Shown here one piece after another: positions 55,713 through 63,397 of a stretch of 64,000 nt of DNA (position 1 is its first letter; each line of letters starts with the position of its first letter). This stretch comes from CAWEPK01 sp963835595 (GTDB taxonomy: Bacteria > Desulfobacterota > Syntrophorhabdia > Syntrophorhabdales > WCHB1-27): NCBI GenBank assembly GCA_963835595.1, contig CAWIGL010000003.1:1-64000 (forward strand), written 5' to 3'. A program made the translations under genes and the position numbers. The notes under the pieces were generated by a model. That model saw nothing but the letters and a program-made list of their open reading frames with translations, ran no database searches and had not been told where the DNA came from.

Positions 55713-57287
55713 ATGATAGTGGTTTCTCCCGAGAGGATGAAAAAATACGACGCCTACGCCATAGAGACGTGGGGCATCCCATCGGCGGTCCTCATGGAGA
55801 ACGCGGGGAGGACGACCTATAGACTGATGCGGCAGGCGTACCTCAGGCCCGGCATGAAGCCGGCCGTTATCTGCGGACCCGGCAACAACGGAGGCGACGG
55901 CTTCGTGATCGCGCGCTACGCAGCGCAGGAAGGCTTCGCTACGACCGTCTTCCTCCTGGCGGAAGCCAAATCGCTGAAAGGCGACGCCCTTATAAACATG
56001 CGCCTTTATGAGTCGATGGGCGGCAGGGTCATAGCGGCCGCGCGCGATGCAGCCCCCGTTCTCGCAGGCATAAAAGAGGCCGATCTGATCGTTGACGCCA
56101 TATTCGGAACGGGCCTATCCAAAGAGGTGGGCGGCGTCGCATCGGCCGTCATAGACGCGATCAACGGGTCGGGGAAGACCGTGACAGCGGTCGATATCCC
56201 GTCGGGCCTCGACGGCCTGCGGGGCGTCCCCCTCGGACGGGCGGTCCGGGCGGCCCATACCTATACTTACGGACACGCGAAGCTGGGGCAGTTGCTCCAC
56301 CCCGGCGTCGAATACAGGGGCAGGCTCACGGTAGTCGATATCTCCCTGCCGGAGGCGGCCGAAGGGGCCCTGGGCCATGACGCCCGTCTCGTTGACGGCC
56401 CCATGCTCCGCCGGATCTTCAGGCCGCGTCCCCCCGACGCCCACAAGGGCATGTTTGGAAACGTCGCCGTGGTCGCAGGCTCGGCAGGCAAGACAGGGGC
56501 GGCGGCGATGGCGAGCCTCGCTGCGCTGAAGATCGGCGCGGGCCTCGTGACCCTCGTCATACCGGCGAGCCTGAACGATATAGTCGCCGCGAAGCTGACC
56601 GAGGCGATGACGTACCCCGTCGATGACGCAGGCGCGGGCTGCTTTACGCTCTCGTCTTACGGCGCGGTCAGGGATTTTGCGGCCGAGAGGGACGTCGTCG
56701 TTATGGGTCCCGGCCTCGGCAGGCACCCCGAGACGATGGAGGTCGTCAGGCGGCTTTACGCAGAGCTCGACAAGACCTTCGTGATAGATGCGGACGGGAT
56801 AGGCGCCTTCGAGGGGCATCTGGACCTTATACAGCAGGGGAAGGGCCGGGCGGTCTTTACGCCCCATCCTGGCGAGTTCGGCCGCCTCGTGGGGAAAAGC
56901 CCGGCGGATGTGAACGCGGACAGGCTGGAGATGGGGAGGCGCTTCGCCCGCGAGCACGGGGTATGCCTCGTGCTCAAGGGGGCGCCGACGATCAGCTTTT
57001 CGCCGGAGGGGGAGGTGTTTATCAACCCTACGGGCAACCCCGCCCTGTCGAAAGGGGGCACGGGCGACGTGCTGACCGGATTTACGGGCGGCCTGGCGGC
57101 CCAGGGTTACGGCCTGACCGAGGCGGCCTTTTTCGGTGTCTACCTGCACGGCTACATAGCCGACACCGCCGCGTTGAGGTCTACGGACATGGACCTCCTG
57201 GCGGGCGACCTGATCGCAGGGCTTGGCGAGGCGCTGCGGGATATAAGGGATGGAACGGATAGAATTTATATCGAGAAGTCCCTCTGA
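55713..57287 (+). CDS. nnr: bifunctional NAD(P)HX epimerase / dehydratase
   Basis: A 524-aa repair enzyme for hydrated NAD(P)H. The N-terminal YjeF epimerase half (residues 1-220) has MENAGRTTYRLM and GPGNNGGDGFV. The C-terminal ribokinase-like dehydratase half has GPGLGRHPETM, FTPHPGEFGRL and LSKGGTGDVLTGFTGG, with the catalytic Asp. Both halves look complete. It overlaps tsaE by 38 bases. Confidence 0.96.
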   Translation: MIVVSPERMKKYDAYAIETWGIPSAVLMENAGRTTYRLMRQAYLRPGMKPAVICGPGNNGGDGFVIARYAAQEGFATTVFLLAEAKSLKGDALINMRLYESMGGRVIAAARDAAPVLAGIKEADLIVDAIFGTGLSKEVGGVASAVIDAINGSGKTVTAVDIPSGLDGLRGVPLGRAVRAAHTYTYGHAKLGQLLHPGVEYRGRLTVVDISLPEAAEGALGHDARLVDGPMLRRIFRPRPPDAHKGMFGNVAVVAGSAGKTGAAAMASLAALKIGAGLVTLVIPASLNDIVAAKLTEAMTYPVDDAGAGCFTLSSYGAVRDFAAERDVVVMGPGLGRHPETMEVVRRLYAELDKTFVIDADGIGAFEGHLDLIQQGKGRAVFTPHPGEFGRLVGKSPADVNADRLEMGRRFAREHGVCLVLKGAPTISFSPEGEVFINPTGNPALSKGGTGDVLTGFTGGLAAQGYGLTEAAFFGVYLHGYIADTAALRSTDMDLLAGDLIAGLGEALRDIRDGTDRIYIEKSL

Positions 57288-57711
57288 TACAATCGCAATC
57301 GGCGCCCACATAGGCGCACTCGCCGCGCCGGGCGACCTTTTCCTGCTTTACGGCGAGCTGGGCGCGGGAAAGACGCAGCTCGTGAAGGGGCTTGCGAAGG
57401 GGATCGGGGTCCCCGACTGGCAATATGTCCTTTCCCCCTCGTTTGCGCTGGTGGGCGTCTACGAAGGGCGGATCGGGCTTTGCCACGCCGACCTATACAG
57501 ACTGGAAGGCCCCGACGCGGACGGCTTAGGCATAGAGGACTGCCTGGACGACGGGGTCGTCGCGGTCGAATGGGCCGACCGGGTGCCTTCCTGGCCGGAC
57601 GGGATAAAGATCACGCTGCGCGTTGTTGGGGAGGATGAAAGGACCATCGTGATGGAGGTAGAGGATGCTGGTCGTGCACAAGTATGGCGGCACTTCGGTG
57701 GGGAACACTGA
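57250..57711 (+). CDS. tsaE: TsaE, ATPase for tRNA threonylcarbamoylation
   Basis: TsaE drives the TsaB-TsaD complex that makes t6A37 in tRNA. The 153-aa protein has Walker A GELGAGKTQLVKG (residues 40-52), LSPSFALVGVYEG (family SPTFxL, switch region), HADLYRL and VEWADRVP near the end. It overlaps nnr at its start and lysC by 47 bases at its end, an unusually tight packing. Confidence 0.95.
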   Translation: MERIEFISRSPSDTIAIGAHIGALAAPGDLFLLYGELGAGKTQLVKGLAKGIGVPDWQYVLSPSFALVGVYEGRIGLCHADLYRLEGPDADGLGIEDCLDDGVVAVEWADRVPSWPDGIKITLRVVGEDERTIVMEVEDAGRAQVWRHFGGEH

Positions 57712-58897
57712 GAGGATACGGAGCGTCGCGGAAAGGGTCATCTCTTACAGGCAGAAAGGCGCGGACATGGTGGTTGTCGTCTCCGCCATGTCGGGCGAGA
57801 CGGACCGTCTTTTGAAGCTGTCGGGCGGGCTTGCGCGGTTTCCAGACGAGAGGGAGACGGACGTGCTGCTTTCGACGGGGGAGCAGGTGACGTCCGCGCT
57901 CCTCGCCATCACGCTCAAGGAGATGGGCGTGGACGCGGTCTCGATGCTTGGCTCGCAGGTCAGGATAGTCACCGATTCGGCTCACGGAAAGGCAAGGATC
58001 GAGGAGATAGAGAAGGACAAGATACTCTCGGCCCTCGAAAGGGGGCAGATCGTCGTCGTCCCCGGCTTTCAGGGCATCGACGGGGAGGGCAATATCACGA
58101 CGCTCGGCCGGGGCGGCTCCGACACGACCGCCGTGGCCCTCGCTGCTGCGCTAAGAGCGGACCTGTGCGAGATATACACGGACGTGGACGGCGTCTACAC
58201 GACGGACCCGGACATCACGGAAAAAGCGCGCAGGCTCGACCGCATATCGTACGAAGAGATGCTGGAGATGGCGAGCCTCGGCGCAAAGGTGCTCCAGATA
58301 CGGTCCGTCGAGCTTGCCAGGAAATATAAAGTCCCGCTGCTCGTGAAGTCGTCTTTTACGGAAGGCAAAGGGACGCTCGTCTGCGAGGAGGTGCCGACGA
58401 TGGAACAGGTGGTTGTTGCGGGCATCACTTACAACAAGAACGAGGCGAAGATCACGGTCGGCGAGGTGCCCGACAGGCCCGGCACCGCCGGAAAGATCTT
58501 CGGGCCGCTCGCGGAGGCGGGCATCGTCGTTGACATGATCGTCCAGAACGTGAGCCACAAGGGCTATACGGACATGACCTTCACCACCGCCAGGGCGGAC
58601 GCGAAAAAGGCGTACAAGCTGATGGAGGGGGTGGCTGCGGAGCTGGGCGCGAAGCGCTTCGCCGTAGACGAGGGCATAGCGAAGATATCGATAGTCGGCT
58701 CCGGCATGAGGTCGCATTCGGGCATCGCCACGAAGATGTTCACGATACTCTCGGACGAGGGCATCAACATCGAGATGATAAGCACCTCCGAGATCAAGAT
58801 ATCCTGCGTAATCAGGGAAAAATACGGCGAGCTGGCCGTGCGGGCGCTCCATACGGGCTTCGGCCTCGACGCGGAAGAGGTGGTGGAAGAGCAGTGA
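57665..58897 (+). CDS. lysC: aspartate kinase
   Basis: First enzyme of the aspartate pathway to lysine, threonine, methionine and isoleucine. The 410-aa monofunctional enzyme opens LVVHKYGGTSVGNTERI, has RGGSDTTAVALAAALRAD and YTDVDGVYTTDP, and ends with two ACT domains (about 265-405) for feedback control. GGAGGTAGAGG precedes ATG 57665 inside tsaE. It overlaps cimA by four bases. Confidence 0.97.
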   Translation: MLVVHKYGGTSVGNTERIRSVAERVISYRQKGADMVVVVSAMSGETDRLLKLSGGLARFPDERETDVLLSTGEQVTSALLAITLKEMGVDAVSMLGSQVRIVTDSAHGKARIEEIEKDKILSALERGQIVVVPGFQGIDGEGNITTLGRGGSDTTAVALAAALRADLCEIYTDVDGVYTTDPDITEKARRLDRISYEEMLEMASLGAKVLQIRSVELARKYKVPLLVKSSFTEGKGTLVCEEVPTMEQVVVAGITYNKNEAKITVGEVPDRPGTAGKIFGPLAEAGIVVDMIVQNVSHKGYTDMTFTTARADAKKAYKLMEGVAAELGAKRFAVDEGIAKISIVGSGMRSHSGIATKMFTILSDEGINIEMISTSEIKISCVIREKYGELAVRALHTGFGLDAEEVVEEQ

Positions 58898-60468
58898 GGG
58901 TCCTCTTTTACGATACTACCCTGAGGGACGGCGCGCAGTCGGAGGACATCGCCTTCTCGGTGAACGACAAGCTGAGGATCACCGAAAGGCTGGACGACTT
59001 CGGCATGGACTTCATCGAAGGCGGCTGGCCCGGCTCGAACCCGAGGGACCTCGAATATTTCGAGGAGGTGAAGAAGCTCCGCCTGGGGCATGCCCGCATC
59101 GTGGCGTTCTCCAGCACCCTGCGGCCCGGCAGTCTGGCCGACCCGGAGGGAGACGAGGTCATGCGCTCCCTGCTTTCGGCCGAGACGGAGCACGCGGCGG
59201 TCGTCGGCAAGAGCTGGGACCTCCACGTGAGGGACGTCCTGAAAGTCGGCCTCGATACGAACCTGAGGATGATAGAGGGGACGATACGCTATCTTAAGGA
59301 GCGGGGCAGGACCGTCTTCTTCGACGCGGAGCACTTCTTCGACGGATATAGGCACAACCGGCAGTTCGCGTTGAGGTGCGTGAGGGCGGCAGCCGGGGCC
59401 GGGGCCGATGTGGTGGTCCTCTGCGACACGAACGGCGGCGCCATGCCCTTCGAGATAGGCGCCGTAATCGAAGACGTGGCTGCCTCGTTGCAGGTGCGGC
59501 TCGGCATCCACTGCCACAACGACATGGAGATGGCGGTCGCCAATACGCTCCAGGCGGTGCAGGCGGGGTGCGCCCACGTCCAGGGCACGATCAACGGTTA
59601 CGGCGAGCGGTGCGGCAACGCGAACCTCTGCTCCGTCATCCCCAGCCTTGTCCTCAAGATGGGCTGCGAGGGCATCGACGCGCGGAAGCTGGCCGCCCTG
59701 CGCGACCTCTCGATCTTCGTCGATGAGGTGGCGAACCTTATACCCGACAAGCACCGCCCCTACGTGGGGGACGCGGCCTTCGCCCACAAGGGGGGCATTC
59801 ACGTAAGCGCGATCAGGAAGAACCCGGCGACGTACGAGCACATCGACCCTGCCCTCGTGGGCAACAGCCAGAGGGTACTCGTCTCCGACTTATCCGGCGA
59901 AGGGAGCATCCTAGCCAAGGCCGGGGAGTTCGGCCTCGACATGGAGAAGGACAGGAAGGCGGCCAGGGAGGTCCTCAAGCGGGTCAAGGACCTTGAGCAC
60001 GGAGGATACAAGTTCGAGGGCGCGGAGGCTTCCCTTGAGCTTCTCATGAAGCGGGCGATGGGCGTCCATAAAAGGTTTTTCGACCTGATCGGCTTCCGGG
60101 TGCTCACAGAGAAGCAGGAGAGGAGCCTTGCCCCTTCGGAGGCTACGATCATGCTCAAGGTGGGCGACAGGATCGAGCACACGGCGGCCTTCGGCAACGG
60201 CCCGGTAAACGCCCTCGACGGGGCCCTGCGCAAGGCCCTCTACAAGTTCTACCCCGTGCTGCGCACCATGACGCTCGTCGATTACAAGGTCAGGGCGCTC
60301 TCTACGAGGGAAGGGACGGGGACGGTGATAAGGGTGCTCATCGAGTCGAGCGACGGCGTCCGCACGTGGGAGACCGTCGGCGTCTCGGAGAACGTCATAG
60401 AGGCAAGCTGGCAGGCCCTCGTGGACAGCATCGACTACAAGCTGCTTCTGGAGGAGGAGAAGGGATGA
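58894..60468 (+). CDS. cimA: citramalate synthase
   Basis: CimA condenses pyruvate and acetyl-CoA to citramalate, a threonine-independent entry into isoleucine synthesis. The 524-aa protein has the DRE-TIM barrel (YDTTLRDGAQSEDI; EGGWPGSNP; GIHCHNDMEMAVAN), a linker, and a C-terminal LeuA regulatory domain (from about 395: HTAAFGNGPVNALDGALRKAL). It overlaps lysC and a separate LeuA-domain gene by four bases each, so the three are translationally coupled. Confidence 0.96.
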   Translation: MRVLFYDTTLRDGAQSEDIAFSVNDKLRITERLDDFGMDFIEGGWPGSNPRDLEYFEEVKKLRLGHARIVAFSSTLRPGSLADPEGDEVMRSLLSAETEHAAVVGKSWDLHVRDVLKVGLDTNLRMIEGTIRYLKERGRTVFFDAEHFFDGYRHNRQFALRCVRAAAGAGADVVVLCDTNGGAMPFEIGAVIEDVAASLQVRLGIHCHNDMEMAVANTLQAVQAGCAHVQGTINGYGERCGNANLCSVIPSLVLKMGCEGIDARKLAALRDLSIFVDEVANLIPDKHRPYVGDAAFAHKGGIHVSAIRKNPATYEHIDPALVGNSQRVLVSDLSGEGSILAKAGEFGLDMEKDRKAAREVLKRVKDLEHGGYKFEGAEASLELLMKRAMGVHKRFFDLIGFRVLTEKQERSLAPSEATIMLKVGDRIEHTAAFGNGPVNALDGALRKALYKFYPVLRTMTLVDYKVRALSTREGTGTVIRVLIESSDGVRTWETVGVSENVIEASWQALVDSIDYKLLLEEEKG

Positions 60469-60923
60469 AGCGCCTGATGAACATCCGCGACGCCACGAAG
60501 GAGCTGAATATCCTGCGGGCGCTGGACGGCTACACGAAGCCCTTCGAGCTCCTCGGCTCTTACAGGCTGATCGACGACGGCCGCAGGCCGGAGGCGACGG
60601 TGAGCATAAAGGCGGACCACGCGGAGATGCACGAGGCCGCGACGGGCGTCGGCCCGGTAGACGCCCTGGCTAACGTCCTCAAGAAATGCCTCGTCTCCTT
60701 CTTCCCTTTCATCAAGGAGATCAAGCTCGTCGATTTCAGCTCGAGCGTGCACGACACTAAGGCGGGTACTTCGTCGATGGTTCAGGTTTCGGCGATCTTC
60801 ACGGACGGTAAGGAGATATGGAGCGTCGCTGCGACCTCGGAGAACATCAACATGGCGGCGTTCCTGGCATTAATCGACGGCTTCGAGTATGCCATTCTCC
60901 TTCATAAGGAGAATGGCATATAG
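60465..60923 (+). CDS. stand-alone LeuA-type regulatory domain protein
   Basis: A 152-aa protein made only of the LeuA/CimA C-terminal allosteric (dimer) domain: VSIKADHAEMHEAATGVGPV, DALANVLKKCLVSFFP, IKLVDFSSSVHDTKAGTSS, ending HKENGI. It aligns by eye with the last 120 residues of CimA encoded immediately before it (ATG overlaps the cimA stop) but has no catalytic barrel. It may be a regulatory subunit that binds isoleucine or a related end product for CimA. Longer frames reaching upstream only re-read cimA. Confidence 0.85.
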   Translation: MKRLMNIRDATKELNILRALDGYTKPFELLGSYRLIDDGRRPEATVSIKADHAEMHEAATGVGPVDALANVLKKCLVSFFPFIKEIKLVDFSSSVHDTKAGTSSMVQVSAIFTDGKEIWSVAATSENINMAAFLALIDGFEYAILLHKENGI

Positions 60924-60927
60924 ATTA

Positions 60928-61057
60928 GGGGGCCGGGATCTTTTCGCGCCTTTTCCCTGTCTCTCCGGGCCGCACCTCCTCGATGTACTCCAAATGTACT
61001 ATTTCGGCGGGCGCCTTCGAAAAACAACGCAAAATCCATCGAAAATCTCCCGGCCCC
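60928..61057 (+). repeat. intergenic repeat family B, copy 4
   Basis: The ends GGGGCCGGGATCTTTTCG and CGAAAATCTCCCGGCCCC are near-perfect inverted repeats. The inside shares ATGTACT, ACTATTTCG, GGGCGCCTTCGAAAA and CAACGC with copy 2. It starts within five bases of the stop at 60923. Confidence 0.78.
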
Positions 61058-61111
61058 TCAACCGCAATAACAATCCGGGCATCAATCGCCTATTCCGGCA
61101 TAGATAACAAT

Positions 61112-61132
61112 AAGGGGACAGGCTACTTTTCC
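61112..61132 (+). repeat. short dispersed repeat, left of the lipoprotein gene
   Basis: AAGGGGACAGGCTACTTTTC here and AAGGGGACAGGCTATTTTTC at 61710-61729 differ at one base. The two copies, in the same orientation, bracket the lipoprotein gene 61175-61675. They look like extragenic REP-type sequences. Confidence 0.5.
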
Positions 61133-61174
61133 GCCTGCCGCCTGCACCTTGGGGACCTGGTTGACTAACGTGAC

Positions 61175-61675
61175 TTAGTGTATATTTTCTGTACCAATAT
61201 TGCCCATCGGCGCCGTCTCGACGTATATGTCTACGGAAAGCGCACCGGAATTGTCGAAGGTGGTCGGGTCGTTCATTCTCATAAAGAGGTTTCCGTCATT
61301 GGCGGCCGCGCCCAGATACTGATCGCGGATTGAAAATGGAGCGCCGTTGCCTATCCGCCCTATGAGCGCCGTTGCCGCCGGCTCCTCCGGCATGATTCGT
61401 CCTATGTCCAGGCCCACTGCGCCGCTCGGGCCGCTGATCCACCCCAATCCGCCGGACCATGTTCCCTGGGCGTCGAGGAAAAACCTGTCGCCGCTCTTGA
61501 GGGTAACCCCTGAATCCTGCCAGTCGCCGGCCGCGTAGACGGAAGCCTGGGAATGCTGGGCATTGCGCAACGGAACTTCCGCATAGGGGCGATTGGCGGG
61601 AAGCGGAGTCGCGCATCCCGCCAACAACAGGGCCAGTAACGGCAGCACCATATGGCGTGTTATCTTTTCTTTCAT
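61175..61675 (-). CDS. outer-membrane or periplasmic lipoprotein with LecA-like domain
   Basis: A 166-aa lipoprotein. The signal ends LLLAGC (lipobox, Cys at 21). The mature part has SVYAAGDWQDSGVTLKSGDR, FFLDAQGTWSGG and NGAPFSIRDQYLGAAANDGN, the pattern of PA-IL (LecA)-like beta-sandwich domains that bind sugars. Function here is unknown. It is monocistronic, leftward, and bracketed by two copies of a short repeat. Confidence 0.8.
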   Translation of the reverse strand: MKEKITRHMVLPLLALLLAGCATPLPANRPYAEVPLRNAQHSQASVYAAGDWQDSGVTLKSGDRFFLDAQGTWSGGLGWISGPSGAVGLDIGRIMPEEPAATALIGRIGNGAPFSIRDQYLGAAANDGNLFMRMNDPTTFDNSGALSVDIYVETAPMGNIGTENIH

Positions 61676-61709
61676 GTCGTTGGTCCTCCTTGTCGAGCCC
61701 TTAACAGAA

Positions 61710-61729
61710 AAGGGGACAGGCTATTTTTC
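61710..61729 (+). repeat. short dispersed repeat, right of the lipoprotein gene
   Basis: Second copy of the AAGGGGACAGGCTAYTTTTC element, 578 bases after the first, upstream of the lipoprotein start (that gene runs leftwards). Confidence 0.5.
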
Positions 61730-61911
61730 GAGACTGTCTTGCCCCTTCCGTTCGCGTCGCTTGCTAATCATATCTGCCATCGACGCTGGTTTGCAAGGAA
61801 AACATTTGGTCCGTCTCTTACGGCAAGATATTGACAATATAGAGGGTGGCCGGCCGCTATCCGGGAAAGGCCTGGGTGGTCTGCCCGGCAAATCAGGGCT
61901 TTCTCTTTTCC

Positions 61912-61940
61912 TTGCAATATAGTATCATATATGATACTAT
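61912..61940 (+). promoter_or_regulatory. hicAB promoter with 22-bp palindromic operator
   Basis: TTGCAA (61912-61917), 17 bases, then TACTAT (61935-61940). A 22-base perfect palindrome (61919-61940, core AGTATCATATATGATACT) fills the spacer and the -10 box, the expected place for autorepression by HicB. The predicted start site falls on the hicA ATG at 61947. Confidence 0.75.
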
Positions 61941-61946
61941 TAAGAT

Positions 61947-62192
61947 ATGGGTACGGCTGAAAAGAAGCTGCAAGGGATGCAGAGGAACCGGAAAGGCTGG
62001 ACTATCCACGATATCCTTGTGGTGGCCGAAAAGTGGGGGATCGAAGCACGGTCACGGGGAGGAAGCCACGTTGTGCTATCGCATAAGAATGTGCCTTTTC
62101 ATGTGACCATACCGGCGCACAGGCCCATTAAACAAGTCTATATTAAAGAATTCCTGTCCCTCATCGAGGCCATAAAGGAGCAAGCCGAATGA
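61947..62192 (+). CDS. hicA: HicA toxin (mRNA interferase)
   Basis: An 81-aa toxin of a type II toxin-antitoxin system with the dsRBD-like fold. The GGSHVVLSHKN segment contains the catalytic His, and IPAHRPIKQVYIKEFL is the family C-terminal block. Many HicA proteins are 60-80 aa, so this is complete. No ribosome-binding site precedes the ATG, which coincides with the predicted transcription start. The stop overlaps the hicB start by four bases. Confidence 0.93.
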   Translation: MGTAEKKLQGMQRNRKGWTIHDILVVAEKWGIEARSRGGSHVVLSHKNVPFHVTIPAHRPIKQVYIKEFLSLIEAIKEQAE

Positions 62193-62596
62193 AGAAGATA
62201 AAGCGGATCAGGACGGCGGCGCCTCCCTATCCTTTTGAGGCGTATGCTCGCGTTATCAGCCCCCTTCCCGCTGAAGACGGCGGCGGGTATCTGATCGTGT
62301 TTCCCGATCTTCCCGGCTGCATGTCGGATGGGGAGACCGAGGAGGAAGCCCTGGAGAACGGCAGGGACGCTTTTCTTACGTGGGTCTCGGCTGCGATAGA
62401 CATGGGCAAAGATGTGCCGGCCCCAGTTTGGCGTCCGGAGACCGCCCCGGAGATAGGGTCCGGCAAATTCGTCACCCGCGTGCCGAAAACCGTTCATGCC
62501 AGGTTGATCCGCAAGGCGAAAGCAGAGGGCGTGAGCCTCAATAGTCTCGTTCTGAGCTTTATCTCGGAGGGGCTGGGTAAGAAGACGGCGGCTTAG
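62189..62596 (+). CDS. hicB: HicB antitoxin
   Basis: A 135-aa antitoxin. The N-terminal degraded RNase H-like domain has GGGYLIVFPDLPGCMSDGET, which blocks HicA. The C terminus is a ribbon-helix-helix DNA-binding domain (FVTRVPKTVHARLIRKAKAE, SLNSLVLSFISEGL) that would bind the palindrome at 61919-61940. ATG overlaps the hicA stop. Intact toxin and antitoxin suggest a functional pair. Confidence 0.94.
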   Translation: MKKIKRIRTAAPPYPFEAYARVISPLPAEDGGGYLIVFPDLPGCMSDGETEEEALENGRDAFLTWVSAAIDMGKDVPAPVWRPETAPEIGSGKFVTRVPKTVHARLIRKAKAEGVSLNSLVLSFISEGLGKKTAA

Positions 62597-62662
62597 AATC
62601 CCGTGGGGATCCTCGCGCCTCTCGCTCTGCGCAAAAAATCCCCCACGCCCCCTAAATATCAT

Positions 62663-62692
62663 TTGACACGCAGGCCCGTTCGATGGTACAAA
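62663..62692 (+). promoter_or_regulatory. promoter of the tryptophan leader
   Basis: A perfect TTGACA (62663-62668) and TACAAA (62687-62692) are 18 bases apart. The predicted start lies at about 62698, the ATG of the leader peptide. Confidence 0.6.
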
Positions 62693-62697
62693 AGTGT

Positions 62698-62757
62698 ATG
62701 GATTTCAGTCCACTCGATTTGAACACGACCTGCAACGTGTGGTGGTGGGATAGCTAA
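62698..62757 (+). CDS. tryptophan-codon leader peptide
   Basis: A 19-codon open frame, MDFSPLDLNTTCNVWWWDS, with three consecutive TGG codons (62740-62748) just before the stop. It is followed directly by mutually exclusive hairpins and a T-run terminator. This is the standard design of a trp attenuator: ribosome stalling at the Trp codons selects the antiterminator. Its start codon coincides with the predicted transcription start, and no ribosome-binding site is seen. Confidence 0.85.
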   Translation: MDFSPLDLNTTCNVWWWDS

Positions 62758-62828
62758 CCGGCTGTCCCAGTGAGGAAGACCGCTTAAGCCCTGGGATGGT
62801 TGGACCCGGGGGTTTAGGCGGTTTTTTT
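62746..62828 (+). promoter_or_regulatory. tryptophan attenuator (pause hairpin, antiterminator, terminator)
   Basis: Segment 1, TGGGATAGC (62746-62754), pairs with segment 2, GCTGTCCCA (62761-62769). Segment 2, TCCCAG (62765-62770), can instead pair with segment 3, CTGGGA (62791-62796). Segment 3, ACCGCTTAAGCCC (62779-62791), pairs with segment 4, GGGTTTAGGCGGT (62810-62822), which runs into seven T. The three pairings exclude one another exactly as in classical attenuation. The expected trp gene is not downstream. Confidence 0.85.
62779..62828 (+). terminator. attenuator terminator
   Basis: ACCGCTTAAGCCC pairs with GGGTTTAGGCGGT (one bulge) and is followed by TTTTTTT at 62822-62828. Confidence 0.88.
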
Positions 62829-62868
62829 GCCGCTTTTAGGCCCCGTAAGCCTGAGAGCGGCTTTTTTT
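62829..62868 (+). terminator. second tandem intrinsic terminator
   Basis: GCCGCT...AGCGGC with an inner AGGC/GCCT pair, followed by TTTTTTT (62862-62868). It starts right after the T tract of the attenuator and ends five bases before the ribosome-binding site of the 58-codon gene. Confidence 0.85.
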
Positions 62869-62884
62869 ATATGGAGGAAGCGCA

Positions 62885-63061
62885 ATGGGCGGAATACGCG
62901 ACGATCTTCAGGAAACGGAGCTTCCCGCAGGACAGGGTCCTGCGGCCACCGCGGCGGCCATGAAACGCAAGGCGGACGCAGGCAATAACGGCGATGATGG
63001 GGACTTGAGCATAATGGACCACTTCGTCAGGGGCCTCATCGAGCGTCCGGACGAGGCATAA
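62885..63061 (+). CDS. unknown 58-aa protein behind the tryptophan attenuator
   Basis: ATG at 62885 follows GGAGG by about seven bases. The product is small, acidic and soluble, with a Gly/Ala/Gln-rich first third, then KRKADAGNNGDDGD and the C-terminal helix SIMDHFVRGLIERPDEA. It has no Trp, no membrane span and no family I recognise. Its only clear context is the tryptophan attenuator just upstream, which makes it a possible tryptophan-controlled gene. Repeat family A follows 63 bases later. Confidence 0.6.
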   Translation: MGGIRDDLQETELPAGQGPAATAAAMKRKADAGNNGDDGDLSIMDHFVRGLIERPDEA

Positions 63062-63123
63062 TATGCCGCACCATGGATACAGTACAGCCCGCTCTGCCGC
63101 CGGTGTGCTTCTTGAGTCTTCTT

Positions 63124-63199
63124 TGTCTGTCTGAGCGGGGAGGCTCCGGTAGCAAAGCTACCGGAGGGGGCGCTGAGCCCCAATAGTTGCCTGTTGTAA
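63124..63199 (-). repeat. intergenic repeat family A, copy 3
   Basis: Read on the minus strand: TTACAACAGGCAACTATTGG, GGCTCAGCGCCCC, hairpin CTCCGGTAGC-TTT-GCTACCGGAG (63144-63166), then CCTCCCCGCTCAGACAGACA. Both ends match copy 1 (10497) and copy 2 (11307). Confidence 0.72.
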
Positions 63200-63328
63200 G
63201 GCGATTGTTATGGTACGGCAATCCATCAGCCCCGGAAGCGGGAAATTGCCCTAAGACTACAAATGATATGAGATAAGTGTCTTTGGAAAACGGCCGTTTC
63301 CCGCAGGCGGTTCGGGATTTTCCGTTTA

Positions 63329-63357
63329 TTGACAGACCTCCGGGGGGGGATTATATT
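63329..63357 (+). promoter_or_regulatory. dnaK promoter
   Basis: TTGACA (63329-63334), 17 bases containing a run of eight G, then TATATT (63352-63357). It gives a leader of about 35 bases before dnaK. I see no CIRCE element, so HrcA control is not indicated here. Confidence 0.75.
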
Positions 63358-63397
63358 AGAATTGTCTTGCGGGGATTAAAAACTTCGGGAGGAGAAC

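Noticed and set aside
63250..63397. CIRCE or heat-shock sigma promoter before dnaK
   Set aside because: No TTAGCACTC/GAGTGCTAA repeat is present; a standard TTGACA-17-TATATT promoter explains the region.
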